Shown piece after piece: positions 1-12,700 of a DNA stretch of 64,000 bases. Both the position numbers and the translations under genes were made by a program. Position 1 is the stretch's first letter. Every line of letters begins with the position of its first letter. A model generated the notes under the pieces. It did no database searches and was not told where the DNA came from. It saw only the letters and a program-made list of their open reading frames with translations. Source of the stretch: Hevea brasiliensis (taxonomy: Eukaryota > Streptophyta > Magnoliopsida > Malpighiales > Euphorbiaceae); NCBI RefSeq assembly GCF_030052815.1, contig NC_079496.1:40077593-40141592 (forward strand), in the 5' to 3' direction.

Positions 1-515
1 ACTCTCTTCTTCTCTCTTCTAGGTATACAGTACCCACATATTTCTTCTTGAATTCGGAGAGGAAGAAGTCCCAAGTTACTATTTCTGGCTGTACTTCACT
101 GGACACCGTATCCCACCATTCATAGGCATCATCTTGTAGCAAAGATACAGCAGATTCCAAGTTTTGCTCTGGAGTGCAGTGGAGTTATTTTAAAACTCTG
201 CCTGTTCTGTTCAACCAATTTTCGGCTGCAACAGAATCATCTTCTCTCTTGCCAAAGAAATCCACTGCTCCAAACTTTCTTAGCCTTTCCAAGTGTGATT
301 TCTGCTGTGGAGCTGGTGGTGGTGGTGGTGCTGGCATTACACCAGCCATTTGTCTGAAGAATTCGGCCATTTGTTGGAACATGGCCTGTGGAGGCTGAGC
401 AGGCTCTGCTTGAGCTAGCGGAGCAGGTTCTCCCATACCCCCGGGCCTCACCGTGCTGCAGTGGAGCATGACTCTCCACTTCCTCCTCAACTGCTCTCTG
501 TGATGTAGGGTCCAT
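1..515 (-). pseudogene. A1 gag, N-terminal part (Ty3/gypsy family A, cut by window edge)
   Basis: Start of the capsid polyprotein of a minus-strand Ty3/gypsy element; gag assembles the virus-like particle in the cytoplasm. The ATG at 515 opens MDPTSQRAVEEEVESHAP. A frameshift near 450 moves the reading to another frame holding MFQQMAEFFRQM, a proline run, and HLERLRKFGAVDFFGKREDD followed by ENWLNRTGR. A TAA near 185, where the A2 copy has a glutamine codon, stops that frame; beyond it the capsid-type EWWDTV and FLSEFKKKY stretch can still be read to the window start. The same order is seen in A2 on the plus strand. It lies just inside the LTR at 643-3744, with the primer-binding site between. 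The element continues left of the window. Dead copy. Confidence 0.85.
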
Positions 516-625
516 ATCCTATTCAAAATAAGAAAGACAAACAGATCTGCATTAGTGTCACCTCGACTCTTACAAATGCAATGCATGGTATGGACTCAAT
601 CTAGGCCCAGAAATGCCTAAACCGT

Positions 626-637
626 GCTCTGATACCA
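626..637 (-). other. Primer-binding site of A1
   Basis: Read on the minus strand this is TGGTATCAGAGC, the usual plant site complementary to the 3' end of initiator tRNA-Met, where minus-strand DNA synthesis starts. It lies 5 bp inside the LTR end at 643. The spacing and the match make it a real site. Confidence 0.9.
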
Positions 638-642
638 CTAAA

Positions 643-3600
643 TGTGACACCCCTTACCCGTGTACAGTATATCCGAGTAAGCAATGTCACACGGTGTATC
701 GGCACCCTCTATTTTACCTTAATCAAATTTTGTCATAGTTTTGAGTATAGTTTATGAAATATAATTTATTTAAGCCATTTATCGAAATTATTATTTATTT
801 GAGGTTCCGAAAATTCTAAAGAAAATCCGGTAGAGTACCGGCTAAAAATGGAGAAAACAGTTCTTCGGAACCTGTGAAAAACACTTCGAAAATCATTTCC
901 AAACAATCCCAACTCCATTTTATCAACAAAGTCTCAACATGACTTTCAACAACCTTTCCATTACTCAAACATTCATTTCTCATAGTATTCAAACATAAGC
1001 AATAAATAAATATTCAAAATTTTCCATTCACAAACACAATTCTCATTATTTACATGAATATCAAAATACATTACATAATTTCAAATACATATGAGAAAAT
1101 AAAAGTTAGTTACAAAATACCAAAATGAAACCTAGTGTCCTACCAATGCAGTGTAGAAGGTGAGGTGACACGGACACTATGTAGAGCTGCAGGATGTCTC
1201 ACCCAGTCTGCGGTCTACTGGGCTCACGATCAGTATCTCCAGAACCTACGCGTGGCAAAAGCAACGCGCTAAGCAATAATGCTTAGTGGTGCAATAATAA
1301 AATAAAAGGAAATAGCAGAAAATAAATATGCATTGAATGTATAAGTCTTATTTGTTTTATATTTGTATATCCATTTATTTCGTTAACTTTGTCCACTTTC
1401 ATTCATTTGGTTGCCCAAGTAACCTATACTAAATGACTGGACTGGATAAACAGGTAACTGGCACTGGGTATCAAGTACCTCGGGCCGTCACACCATCGGT
1501 CACATATGTATCTCCCGGTGTGCAACAAATCAGCTAACAAGCTGTAAATAATATTAGGCATGAGGCCAAGTCTCAACACAATGTCAAAATGGCTAAAAGC
1601 CATAAAATCACAGAATGGCATAATGCCATGTGCAGTACTGCTAACTGAACCCTATTGGCATGTCAAACTATCCAAACCAATCTAGTTAGGTATACTAGGG
1701 CGTTTGATACTTTTGAATTCTTCAAATTTTGAATTTCAAGTTTTGGTGTCACAATTCACCTCATTGGTCAACAAAAATGTTGACTTTTTGATAGAAAATA
1801 GGTACATTGGTTTTGACACTCCCAACATACCACATTTTGCATTCAAAACTTGTTGGCATTAAGCATTAATACCATTTCTAAGTTTAAACCAAGGGAAGGA
1901 GAATTTTCAGTTTTTGTAACCCAATTTTACTGTTCCATTTGTGACTGTTACAGTGAAAATTTGAGAAAATGGTAAACATGAAAGTTGTTCCTTATTTTGT
2001 CTAGTTGAATTTCTTTTTTTGAATCACTCCATTTGGAGTTTTTTAGCTCCAGATATGGTCCAAAAACCACAGCTGGGCGGATTGGAAATCTGCAGAATTT
2101 ACCAAATCTACAGTACAATCAACAGTAACTGTGAGTGCTTTGTTGGATAGGTTCTGGTCATAATTTGGGGTAGGTTCCTTCATGAAAGTTGTTTGTCTAT
2201 GTCTTAACTTGTTGCTGTAAAACTTTCAGGTCAATTGACCCATTCTACAGTGAGTTATGGCTAAATGAACAGTTACTATTCATTTGGTCATTCTGTAGAA
2301 CCTGTTTGCAGGATATCCGGATTGGGGCCATTTTTTGGTCCACTTGCTTTGGTCTTTTGGGCATGGTTTCTTCAGAAAAATTGTGCCATTATAAGTCTAG
2401 TTTCATGTCCAATTGGCCAAACACCAATTGGACCTACACAGCCAAAGATATGGCAGTCCAAACAGGCTGGACTCACAGCCTCCCTGCTGCTGTCACTAGG
2501 CAGCCTACCAAAACTCTTTGTAACCCTCTAATGCACTTCAAATTATGGTCAACTTACCTCAAATGGTCACTAATTGACCATTAAAATTTTCTTTAACAAT
2601 TTCATCAGCCAAGTCAAAATTTTACTCTCAAAACCCTAATTCCCATTATGAGTTTTCACAACATACTTTAATTAACTAACTAATCCATTATACTTATATT
2701 TACATACTTTAAACATAATCTCTAGTGCACTCCAAGTCCATCAAAAACACTCAATCTTGTTCCTTCCTTAGGGGCAGCCGAAATCCATGGGCTACATACA
2801 CTTAACTTTTATTCATTTGGTTCACAAATTCACACTTATTTTGAGTCATTGACATGGAATAAGAAAGATAGGTGTATAAATAGGCACTAACCTCTTTGCT
2901 CAACTTATTGAACTTGTGAAAACTCTAGAATTTCTCCTCTTTGTGGATGCCTAGAGCTTCCTTAGGGTGTGTGGATAAGCTTTAGCGAAGGTGACTTAGG
3001 GTTTTAGGGTGAGGTGTGAGAGATTTTTTTAAGCTTGAATGGGGTGTTAATGGAGGTTTAGGGCAAGGCATAGGTTCGGCTGGTTTGGGGAGCAAGATGG
3101 CTGATGGCATTTTTAATTCCTTTGGTCTAATTTTATCTCTTTTATTGGTTAATTAATTGGTTGTTTAGTTATAATTGGTGGAAGCTTTTAAGTGACATCA
3201 TAATGATGTCATATTTGGCATTTTATTGATTTTTCTTTTCTACTAGCTTTACATTAATTTTTCATCACCCTTAATTCATACTTTATGTTATAATAATTAT
3301 TTACTCAACTGGACAAGTCGGCCAAAAATCACCTCTGAAGGCGAAATGACCAAAATGCCCTCCGTTTGGCTTAACGGGTCAAAATTGTCTGTACCGATTG
3401 AAAATTTTTTCTAAATATTTTCTTGGCATTCTAATGCCATAGGGACTTCAATGACCCTTCTCCGGAGTCTCAAAAATTATTTTATGATTTTTCCCCCGAG
3501 TCTAGGGCTCCTAGTTGCGAGAACCGCAACTTCCCTCTGGGTTACCCATCGCTAGGGCACCGGCTCGTTTAACTTGGTTGTATTTTATTTCTAAAATTTT

Positions 3601-3744
3601 TACTAAATTTTTCTTATTAATATTTGAGTTAATTATGGTTCCTCACTTTAGTTAAAATATTTTTCCGAACGTTCTAGCTGTCCGGACAAACACTGGTCAT
3701 CGGAACAGTAGAATGTACGGAGTTGCTACAGGGAGGGTGTTACA
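643..3744 (-). repeat. 5' LTR of A1 (family A)
   Basis: LTR of 3,102 bp. On the minus strand it starts TGTAACACC and ends GGTGTCACA, with the primer-binding site just after. It is related to the A2 LTRs (20089-23249, 27942-31095) along most of its length, including the block with GCGATGGGTAACC about 170 bp from the start. The five bases after its right end (GAAAA, 3745-3749) should be the target duplication, but the other end is outside the window. It interrupts the gag/protease of element Z. It holds no gene; the open frames inside are chance. Confidence 0.88.
2875..2884 (+). promoter_or_regulatory. TATA-like box antisense to A1
   Basis: TATAAATAGG on the plus strand is a good plant TATA consensus, but it points against the direction of A1. 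I could not find the same box in the A2 LTRs, so it is either a private antisense promoter or chance. No transcript evidence is available. Confidence 0.25.
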
Positions 3745-4648
3745 GAAAATGTACCAGCCACAATATCAGATGTCTCAGCCTCTTTTCTCTGTCTCATCAT
3801 GTAGACTCTGGCTAGAGCACTGCCTTGCTCTGACTTATTCACTGTGCTATGACTACCTGAAGTACTGCCCCTACCTCTGCCTCTGCTTTTGCTAGCTGGT
3901 TATGAACCTCTAGTGGCATAACTCTGAACAAATCCCTCTACTGTGGTAGTGGGTGGCCCAGATTTGCGGGGACTGGTGCAATCCTTAGCAAAGTGTCCCA
4001 TGCCCTTGCAGTTATAGCAGGCTCCCGTGGCCTTATAACATATCCCACCATGATTTCTACTGTATGTTTCACATGGACGGGGAGGGAAGGAACTTCTAGT
4101 CGTCTGCTGACCAGATCGAGGGGGTCTCTATCCTGAGAATCTTCCCCTACCAGACTTTTTACCACTGTTTTATCTCTCGAAGTTCTTTCTCTTTCCAGTA
4201 TTACCACTGGAACTCTGATATACTGAATTCCCACTTTTCTCTTTTTTTGTCTTCTCTATTCTCTCTTTCTCTGGTGCCCCTTCTACTTCAATCCTTTCTA
4301 ACTCAAGTGCTTGAGATATAAGTTCAGAGAAATTTTCATGTCGAAAATCCAACTACTTGCATTCTCAAATTGGGCTTCAAGCCGGTCTCAAATCGTTTGC
4401 ATCTTTCTCTGCTTGTAAAAAGTAAATTCCCAGCATAATGGCTCAAATGGTAGAACTCCCTTTCATACTCAACCACTATTCTGGCCCCCTGCTTCAGACT
4501 TAAGAACTATTGCAGCTTCATATCCACATAAGCATCTGGGATGTATTTCTCTCTGAACTCTCTGAGGAAGTCATCCCATGTCAGTACTGGGGGTTCCACT
4601 AGACTGTGGGGGATGGTTTTCCACCAATCATACGCATCCCCCTATAGA
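3745..4648 (-). pseudogene. Z gag C-terminal half, up to the protease start (family B)
   Basis: Left half of the gag of an outer B element. In minus order it holds the capsid tail (HENFSELISQALELERIE), a lysine-rich linker and a CCHC zinc knuckle (CYNCKGMGHFAKDC, near 3995-4035) that binds RNA, then the run toward the protease, cut at 3745 by A1. The other half is at 19485-19866. The break lies after a 5-bp ATAGA (4644-4648) that recurs at 19485-19489, so B1 split this gene by insertion. The uninterrupted B2 gag reads straight through the same point. Several frameshifts are present (at least three frames are needed). Confidence 0.85.
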
Positions 4649-6643
4649 TGTCACACCCTACCCCTCCGTAAGGCATAACATGATCCTGTAGTATACCTAA
4701 TGAATTACCAACTTCGTCTACTGATAACCCATTAAATACACTATAAGGGATTTTAAACATTTTCTTACTTCTTTTTACAGTGGTGAGCACTATTTACAGG
4801 TGTTAAAAAATTTTTAACTGAAGTGAAACCAGATAATATATTTGAAGAATTAATAATTTCTATAAAAATTTTGGCAGAGTGCCATCTGTATTTTGAATAA
4901 AACAGTCCTTCAAAAACCTACAAAAAAGCACTTCCTCCATTTTATTCAATCCCCAAACTCCAATATTTAATCAATACAATATGTTTCTCAACATTTGCCA
5001 ACTCCAATCCACCATAATTTTTCCAGTGTTTTCAAAAGCTAAGATAAAAGAAATATATCAAAAATTTTACAAGCCAAAATAATTCACAATTTATTTTACA
5101 ACTTCAATGTACAATTTTAATTTACAACTGCTCAAAACCAAGAACAATATATACATACAGTGAACATACATTAGAATACAAAATGCAAAGTATGGTATAC
5201 TCAATATACCTGATGAATTCTCAATGAAGAACTAGCAGCCTAGTCTGCTGCCTTGTCAGTCTGTCTGCCTGCGACAGCAATGGAAAGCTATCGCTGAGCC
5301 AATGTCTCAGTGGTGCACAACATTAACAAAATACAACTTTAAAACATAAATCATAAGTCATATAAATAGTGGATGCTTAAAACCATAGTTAAATTCAAAA
5401 ACAGTGAATATCATAAAGAATTTAAACTCCATTTCACAATATCACAATAAATATCAATAAATCACATACATAGCTTAATCATGTTCCATCCAATTCATCC
5501 CAAGAGCCGATGGCTAATGAGGAATAACATAGCTAGCTAGCAATAATATGAGTGCCCATTCTATTTGTCCTCAACAGGCACACACCTCAACACTTCAGCC
5601 AAAGTGGGAATTCAAAGTCAATTCATCCCACTAGACAAGCTAGCGAGGAATTCAATCAATATATATGATAGCTGTGGTTTCAAACCATTTACAATGTTTT
5701 TCAAGCAATAAGTTTCCATCAAATATCATTAAGATAATTTTTCACAATTTAAACAATAACAGACAAATAGTCATAATTTATTTCAATTGAAAAATTCAAA
5801 AGAAATAACTTTTGTGCACAAACCTTTGAAAAATGTCTCTTGGCCCTGACTCAGTGTTTCCTTTCCCTTCCCTGAGTCTTTGCTAGCTGAAACATACAAT
5901 TTGAAGTGTTTCAGTACTCATTTAAACTGTCTCTAACAATAAGGCTTAATAATTAATTTATTGAATTCTATTATTTCCTTAGTCAACCTAAGATGTTAAC
6001 CCTCGATGTATTCTAGGTGAATTAGGTTTTAATGTTACCAATATGTCACATTTTATAGCCTTTTAGTATTGGTACATGTTACCAAATTCATTTTCATGTT
6101 TATTGCATTTTATTACAATATGCCGGATTTCGGTATACTAATTTGACCTAACCGGATGACCTAGTTCCCTCGGTTTTCGGGTTTTGGTCCAAACTACAAA
6201 CTTATAGGTCTATGTCTTATTGCAAGCAGGGCAAAATTTCAGGTCATTCTGAGTTGTGTAGACCATGTTATGGTCAATTTACCAATGCTGAAGAAAATGC
6301 ACCAAAAAGGTAACTTTAGGTCATTTTTAGGTCACTTTTGGTTCGGCTAGTTTTTGGACCTGAACTTGTGCAAGCTATTTGGCTTGGTTCTGGCCATTTT
6401 TGGGCTTTGGTGTCTTCATAAGAATTGTAGATATATGTCTCAACTATTCATGGTAAAAATTTTAGGTCATTTGCACCTGTTTTGAGTGAGTTATAGCCAA
6501 AAAAAACCAACTGCTGCCCAAATGGTCAATTTTCAGGCTTTCAATTCACTAATTCGGATTTGGCCATTTTTCAAGTTACCTTCTAGGTAGAATTTTGGTA
6601 AGCTTCCTTCATGAAAGTTGGCACATTTTGTGCCTAGTTTCAC

Positions 6644-6670
6644 CTCCAATTGGTCTCATACCAATTGGAG
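6644..6670. promoter_or_regulatory. Conserved LTR palindrome (best copy)
   Basis: Perfect 11-bp arms, CTCCAATTGGT and ACCAATTGGAG, around a 5-nt loop. A second perfect stem, GGCACA/TGTGCC, lies at 6620-6634. Versions of the main palindrome occur at one place in each of the nine A and B LTRs: 2408-2432, 6644-6670, 11114-11139, 18447-18473, 21393-21417, 29239-29263, 35097-35122, 47824-47850 and 58301-58327. Function unknown: an RNA hairpin or a protein site are both possible. Confidence 0.6.
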
Positions 6671-7554
6671 TCACACACTTAAGGTTCTAAGCTAAAACAC
6701 ACACTGCCCTGCTACATACTCGTCATCACATACCAAAGGACACATTCAACACTTACCAAGTTACTTCCTTCATGCCAATTCTGGTTTGTACCATACCATT
6801 AACACATTTTCTTCACATTTTTTGTCATTTTGGTATCTTGTAACCACACTCAACATACACACTATAGTACAGAATTTTCCAAAGTCCCATTTACAACAAT
6901 TTAACCACATGAACATACCTCATTTCCATGTCCAAATTCAAACAATTATTTATATACACATGCTGCCATCAATGACAACATAATTCAAAAATATTTCATG
7001 AACTCAAACACTTCAATCTTCTTCATAAGGCTGCCACAAGTTTGCACATACCCATCAACCTCCATTTGCAATTTTCAAGCTTACAAATCAAACTTTACTC
7101 ATGGGATTCAACCATAATAAAATCAAACATTTAAATCATCATTCAAACCACTATTTACATGCAAGAATAAACTATTCATAGTGAAGTTCCATGGCTGCCA
7201 AAATGTACATTTCCACTAATTTATCAAACTTCAAAAATTCTTCCACAAATCAACTACCCATAACCTTGGTTACACTTTTAATGAAACAAGAATTGAAAAC
7301 ACTCACTTACCACTTTTGAAGTTCTTCAAAACTCCACCAAAACTTTCCTTTCTTGCTCCCAAAATGTTGCCAAGCTGTATAGAACAACTTTAGTGAAGGA
7401 ACTTTAACAAATGGAAGCTTGGATCATGGTGAAAGAGAGCTTGTTTGTGAGGTGGCCATGGGAGGGTTTCTTCCAAGCTTTGGTTCGACCAAGGCAAACT
7501 TTAAGGAAGAAGAACATGGCAGAAGATAATGGAAGGGAATTCTATTTTTTTAAG

Positions 7555-7564
7555 CTTTTATATA
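7555..7564 (-). promoter_or_regulatory. TATA box of the B1 3' LTR
   Basis: TATATAAAAG on the minus strand, about 615 bp into the LTR in the sense direction. The 5' LTR has the same site with one change (CATATAAAAG, 19381-19390). Transcription would start roughly 30 bp further left. Called on consensus and position only. Confidence 0.5.
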
Positions 7565-8179
7565 ACACATACTCCTCCGCTAACTCAAATTAAAATTAGT
7601 TTAATCTAAAGTTTTCATAATTTAGTTTTTATCCCCCATTTCTTTCACTATTCTTATAATGTGTCAGAATTTAATTTTTCATGACATTTCTAAAGTGTAA
7701 TATCATTTATTTTTAATGGACATTTAGGTCAAAAGACAGCTTGGGGTGTCAAATGACCACAATGCCCTTGTTCGGGTTGCATTCCCAATTTTTCGGTAAC
7801 ACTGAGTTTTGTCGTTTTCTCGATTTCCCGTTTTTCTTTGTACTAATTAATTAATTTTTCTTTTATATTTCTACTTCAATAGATGTTCATTTAAGTTTAA
7901 AAAATATTTTCTAGGGTTCCCCGCGGTCTAGGGCTAGTTAATGGTTCACGCCGCAACTTTCCGGTGCGGTCACCCATCGCTATGGTTTTTGGCTCGTTTA
8001 ACTTGGTTACATTTCATTGCTATTATTTTTCCTTTATTTTTCTTCTATTTTCTTTTCTTGTATTTCATTATTTTATGTCTTCTCACAAATATTTAAGTGT
8101 AGTTCTAGGCATCCTAGCTGTCCGAACAACACTGGTCATAGGAACAGTAGAACGCACTACCGAGCATAGAGGTGTTACA

Positions 8180-8191
8180 ATTCTCCCCCCC
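8180..8191 (-). other. Polypurine tract of B1
   Basis: GGGGGGGAGAAT on the minus strand, directly against the 3' LTR start. This is the primer for plus-strand DNA synthesis. The equivalent in B2 is at 51212-51225. Confidence 0.85.
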
Positions 8192-8226
8192 ATAAAATAA
8201 ATTTCGTCTCGAAATTTTACCTGGCA

Positions 8227-9771
8227 TCAGTCTCTGAACAGCTGTGGGTGCTGTCTCCTCATATCCTCTTCACGTTCCCAAGTAGCTTCCTGGCCTGAAT
8301 GATGGTTCCACAGAACTTTAACCAGGTGTATCTGTTTATTCCTCAGCTGCTTCACCTCATATGCTAGAATTTCTATGGGTTATTCCTCATATGAGACGTC
8401 TGGATTTACCTCAATCTCTTCAACTGATAGTACATGAGATGGGTCAGATCTGTACCTCCTTAACATGGAAACATGGAAGACACTGTGTATCCTTTCTAGC
8501 TTTGGAGGTAATGCTAACCGATATGCCAAAGGACCCACTCTCTCCATAACCTCATATGGTCCGATATAGCAAGGACTCAGTTTCCCCTTTCTGCCAAATC
8601 TCATAATACTCTGTCTGCTGAATAATTTCTAGCCCAATCATCTTTCTTTCACCTACTTCATCCCAACATAGGGGAGTTCTGCACTTTCTGCCATACAAAG
8701 CTTCATATGGAGGCATCCCAATGCTTGATTGGTAGCTGTTGTTATAAGCAAACTCAATCAAAGGCAAGTGTGTGTCCCAACTACCTTCAAACTCAATCAC
8801 ACAAGCCCGTAGCATATCCTCCAATATCTGAATTACCCTCTCAGACTGGCCATCTGTCTGTGGGTGGAATGCTGTGCTGATATTCAATCTAGTTCCTAAG
8901 GCTCTCTAAAGACTACCCCATAATCTAGAAGTGAACCTAGGATCTCTGTCAGATACAATCAATACTGGCACTCCATGTAGTCTTACAATTTCATTTATGT
9001 ACAATCTAGCCAATCTCTCCAGGCTATAGTCCATCAGGACTGGCAAAAAGTGAGCAGACGTAGCCAGTCTATCAACTATAACCCATACTGCATCATGACT
9101 ATTCTATGTCCTCGAAAGTCCCGTAACAAAATCTATAGTTATCTGTTCCCATTTCCACTCTGGTACTGGCAGTGGATGTAACAAACCAGCTGGAACTTGA
9201 TGTTCTGCCTTTACTTGCTGACAAGTTAGGCATTTGAAAACAAATTCAACTATATCCCTCTTCATACCCATCCACCAGTAATGCTCTTTCAGCCCTCTGT
9301 ACATTTTAGTTCCACCAGGGTTTATAGCAAAAGGAGACTCATGTGCTTCCTTCATAATGATCTGTCTCAATTCCACATCATTATGAACGCACATTCTGCC
9401 CTGATGTAGTAGTAAACCATCATCTCTCCCAAAAAATTTAGGTTTCTTACCCTGTTGGACTTCTTTTAGTAGCTTCTGATATTTTTCATCACTCTGAGCA
9501 GCCATTCTGATCTGATCAATCAACACTGGTTGTACATGCCATGCAACTACTGTCTATCCCTCATAATCAATCTCCAAATTGGAATGTTGTGCTTTCAACT
9601 CATGTACCATGGATAAAGGAGAAACTCTGAGGCTTGCCATAGTCTTGCGACTTAAGGTGTCAACCACCACATTTGCTTTCCCTGGCTGATAGTCTATTAA
9701 GCAATCATAATCTTTAATCAGTTCTAACCATCTTCTTTGCCTCAAATTCAATTCCTTCTAGGTGCCCAAGT
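8227..9771 (-). pseudogene. B1 RNase H end, integrase and chromodomain
   Basis: C-terminal part of the B1 polyprotein. In minus order: the end of RNase H ([21 protein letters not shown]), the integrase zinc finger with both histidines (KEAHESPF, GLKEHYWW) and both cysteines (KCLTCQQVK), the catalytic core with aspartates ([18 protein letters not shown]) and glutamate (TDGQSERVI), then the GPYEV module and a chromodomain (VKVLWNHHSGQEATWE), ending at a TGA at 8227. The integrase inserts the DNA copy; the chromodomain steers it to chromatin marks. Breaks: a stop near 9106, a stop around 8900, a TAA at 8380-8382, and a deletion of about 135 bp near 8610 that removes the part before IMRFGRKGK still present in B2. 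Confidence 0.87.
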
Positions 9772-12700
9772 TGTAACACCCCTATTTGCATAGCCTGGTA
9801 TATTTCACTATTCCGATGACTGATGTTGGTCCGGACAATTAAGGGGATTAGAACCACACTTAAGACAACTAGATAAGCTATAAACACAAAATAATTAGTA
9901 ATTGCCAATTAGTTAAGTATAAATAAGAAGAACAGAACATAAGAAGTTAAACGAGCTGAGAGTCACATTGATGGGTGACCTTCTCGGGAACGACTGTGAA
10001 GTCAATTTAAACTCAAATTTCGAACCGTAAAATGTGACGCCGAGGTCCTTAAGACTATTACGAACACAGTGGAAAAGAGAAAATCACGAAAAAGAATTGT
10101 TAAGTCAGTCAAATAATTAGGTCAGGGAGCCGGAAGAAATATTGAATTATTTGCAAACCGGGTTGAACTGGCGAGGGGCAATTTGATCAATTGACCCCGA
10201 GAGCTGACTCCTGACCTAACTGTCAAATAAAATTGGAGAAAAGAAAATTTCAGAGTCGGGAATTAAATTAAAGAACTAATAGAAAAATAAATGAAAAAAA
10301 AAGAAAAAGAAAAAGAAAAGTTAAAAAGGTAATGACATCATGTAGTGACATAAGCATTATGCAATAAATTTTTATTTTTAAAATTTGACATTTTGGGATA
10401 ATTACTAACAATTAAAAAGCAAAAAGAGAAAAGAAAAAAAAAATGGTCTTCTTCCTTCTTCAAGCCGTCTCCCATCTCTCTCTCCCTCTCCATTTCTAAA
10501 CCTCCATGGAAGCATGCACTCAAGCTTTTGAACCCACCAATTAAACCCTAATTTCCCTAAATTATCAGCTTAAACCTCATTCTTGCATCTTGAAGAGTTT
10601 AAAGAAGCAAGAAATAGAAAGCAAATTGGAGAAAAAGGGGAGTTAGAAATTGCTACACAAAGGTTAGTAATAAACTCTAAATTATTTCTTTAAATTTCAT
10701 GCAAATATGCTTAAAGTAACTTAGAAACTAAAGAAATGAAGTAAAAACATTTGTGGAGGACCAAACTGAAAATTTAGCCAGCTAGGGTTACTACGTATAT
10801 GTTTGTGTTTTGATTGAATTTAATATGTTAGGCAAGCTTGTATGAATGTGGTAGTGAGATTGAGATGTTTAGATTTGGTTAAATGCAATAATTTAGTGAG
10901 TTAGGGTTTTGGACACTTAGGGTTTAGAGACAAAAAAGTGAGAAATTGGTAAATGATGTCTTTGACCTAGTTTGAGGTGAGAAATGGTCATTTGTGACCA
11001 AATAAAGTGTGTTGGAAGTGTTGGAGTTGAGGTTAAATTCAGATTCAATGTGGTCATGCTGCTGGCAGCAGGACTAAGGTCCCTTTGAGGGACCAAAACT
11101 GAAAATTTATAAGTCCAATTGGTATGAGACCAATTGGGAATGAAAATAGACACAAAATGACATAATTTTCATTTAGGAATCATGCCCAAAAAGTGACCAA
11201 AACCTAGTGAACAAGTTGACCAAATCCGGAAATTCTCAGTCTGCCCTGTACAAACTGACCAAATGACTTGTTCATTTGGCCATAACTTGAGCTAGGCAGG
11301 TCTAAATGACCTGAAATTTTACTAGTGAATAGATGAGATATAGACCTAAAACTTTCATGAAGAACGCAAACCCAAATTATTCTATTAACCAAGTCATTTC
11401 GCCACCCAAAATTAGTGACCTAAAACTGCTAGAACCAGAAATTGCCCAGAAATCTGGGTTAAGTCCAATCCGACAGCCATGGTTCAAATGGCTATAACTT
11501 GAGCTAAAAAACTCCAATTGGAGTGATTCAAAAAGGAGAATAAACTTAAGACAATAGCGAACATTTTCTGTGAAGAAAGTTTTGCCAAATTCTAACAGTA
11601 AAATGACCAATGGAATAGTGCAACTTAAGACACTGAAACTGAAAATTTACAAATTTGCCTAAAAGACTTAGAATTTGAGTAAACAACCAAAACCAAAAAA
11701 TTTAGTGACCAAAATATGGTATGTGGGTGAAGTTGGAATTCCCATACCTATTAAGCCTTAGAAAGTCAACAAATTGACTTGAATAGTGTAGTGAATAGTA
11801 ACCTCGAAACACAAAATATAAAGAACGTCAAGTTTAGTACATTAGAGCTAGGTATAAGTGAATGTAAATTTATTTTTAGATTAATGATGAGTTATGATAC
11901 TGAAACACTGTGAAACTGTGTGTTTCAGTGAAAAAAAAACACCAGGAAAGAACCCGAGGAATCGAGTCAAGGCCAAGAGGCGACTCGCTTAAGGTTTGTG
12001 CACAACGTATAATTTTTGTAAATTATCTTCTACATATTGTTTTGAATAATTTGAAATATTAAATTGTGACATTACTATGATGAAGTATTTATGATGCTTT
12101 TGATTTAAATTGTTGAAAATTATTGTGTATATTTGAAATGGCAATGTTTAGTAAATTGTTAAGATAAGTTTTGAAACCAAATATATTTGAACACCTCACT
12201 AGCATGACTAGTGGGGGTAATCAGTTTCGAATTTTGATTCCTTCTCTGGCTGAAGTGTTGAGGTGTGTGCCAGTAGAAGAAGAAATTGAATGGATATCCA
12301 TATATTTGAGCTAGCTAGCCTTGTGATGTGACTTCTCCTTAGCCTCTGGCTATTGAGATTATATTTGTTTCGAATGGCATGATATAACTATGGGTTTTGT
12401 GAAATTGGTTTTGACACTTCAAAAGTGAAATTGTTTGGATTAAAATCTTATAATTCATGTTTTGTGTTTAACTCTCATGTTCAGTCCAACTTTTGAATAA
12501 ATAAGATTTAAATTCTGCATAAAGATTATTTTAGTATGTTGTGCACCACTGAGTCCCAGTACTCAGCGATGGCTGTTATTGCTGTCGCAGATATAGAGAC
12601 TATAGCAGTAGCACATTGAGCTACTGAGGATTAAGGAGCTACTTGCCTTGAAGCTATCGAGTATAATTTATACCCTGACTGTAAAAATTTATTTTGATGT

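Larger units (their letters stand above)
4649..8179 (-). repeat. 3' LTR of B1 (full length)
   Basis: LTR of 3,531 bp. On the minus strand it runs from TGTAACACC (at 8179) to GGTGTGACA (at 4649). It is close in length to the solo LTR B3 (3,528 bp) and to the B2 5' LTR (3,439 bp), so it is complete. It matches the 5' LTR 16451-19484 closely up to 7658; positions 7659-8179 have no partner there. It holds the conserved palindrome at 6644-6670 and a TATA box at 7555-7564. Confidence 0.9.

Noticed and set aside
2189..2584. A 131-residue plus-strand frame in the A1 LTR.
   Set aside because: It covers the palindromic LTR modules, has no domain, and does not recur in the A2 LTRs.
7411..7593. A 60-residue plus-strand frame in the B1 3' LTR, also at 19237-19419 in the 5' LTR.
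   Set aside because: It runs against the element, has no family match, and its twin is explained by LTR identity.
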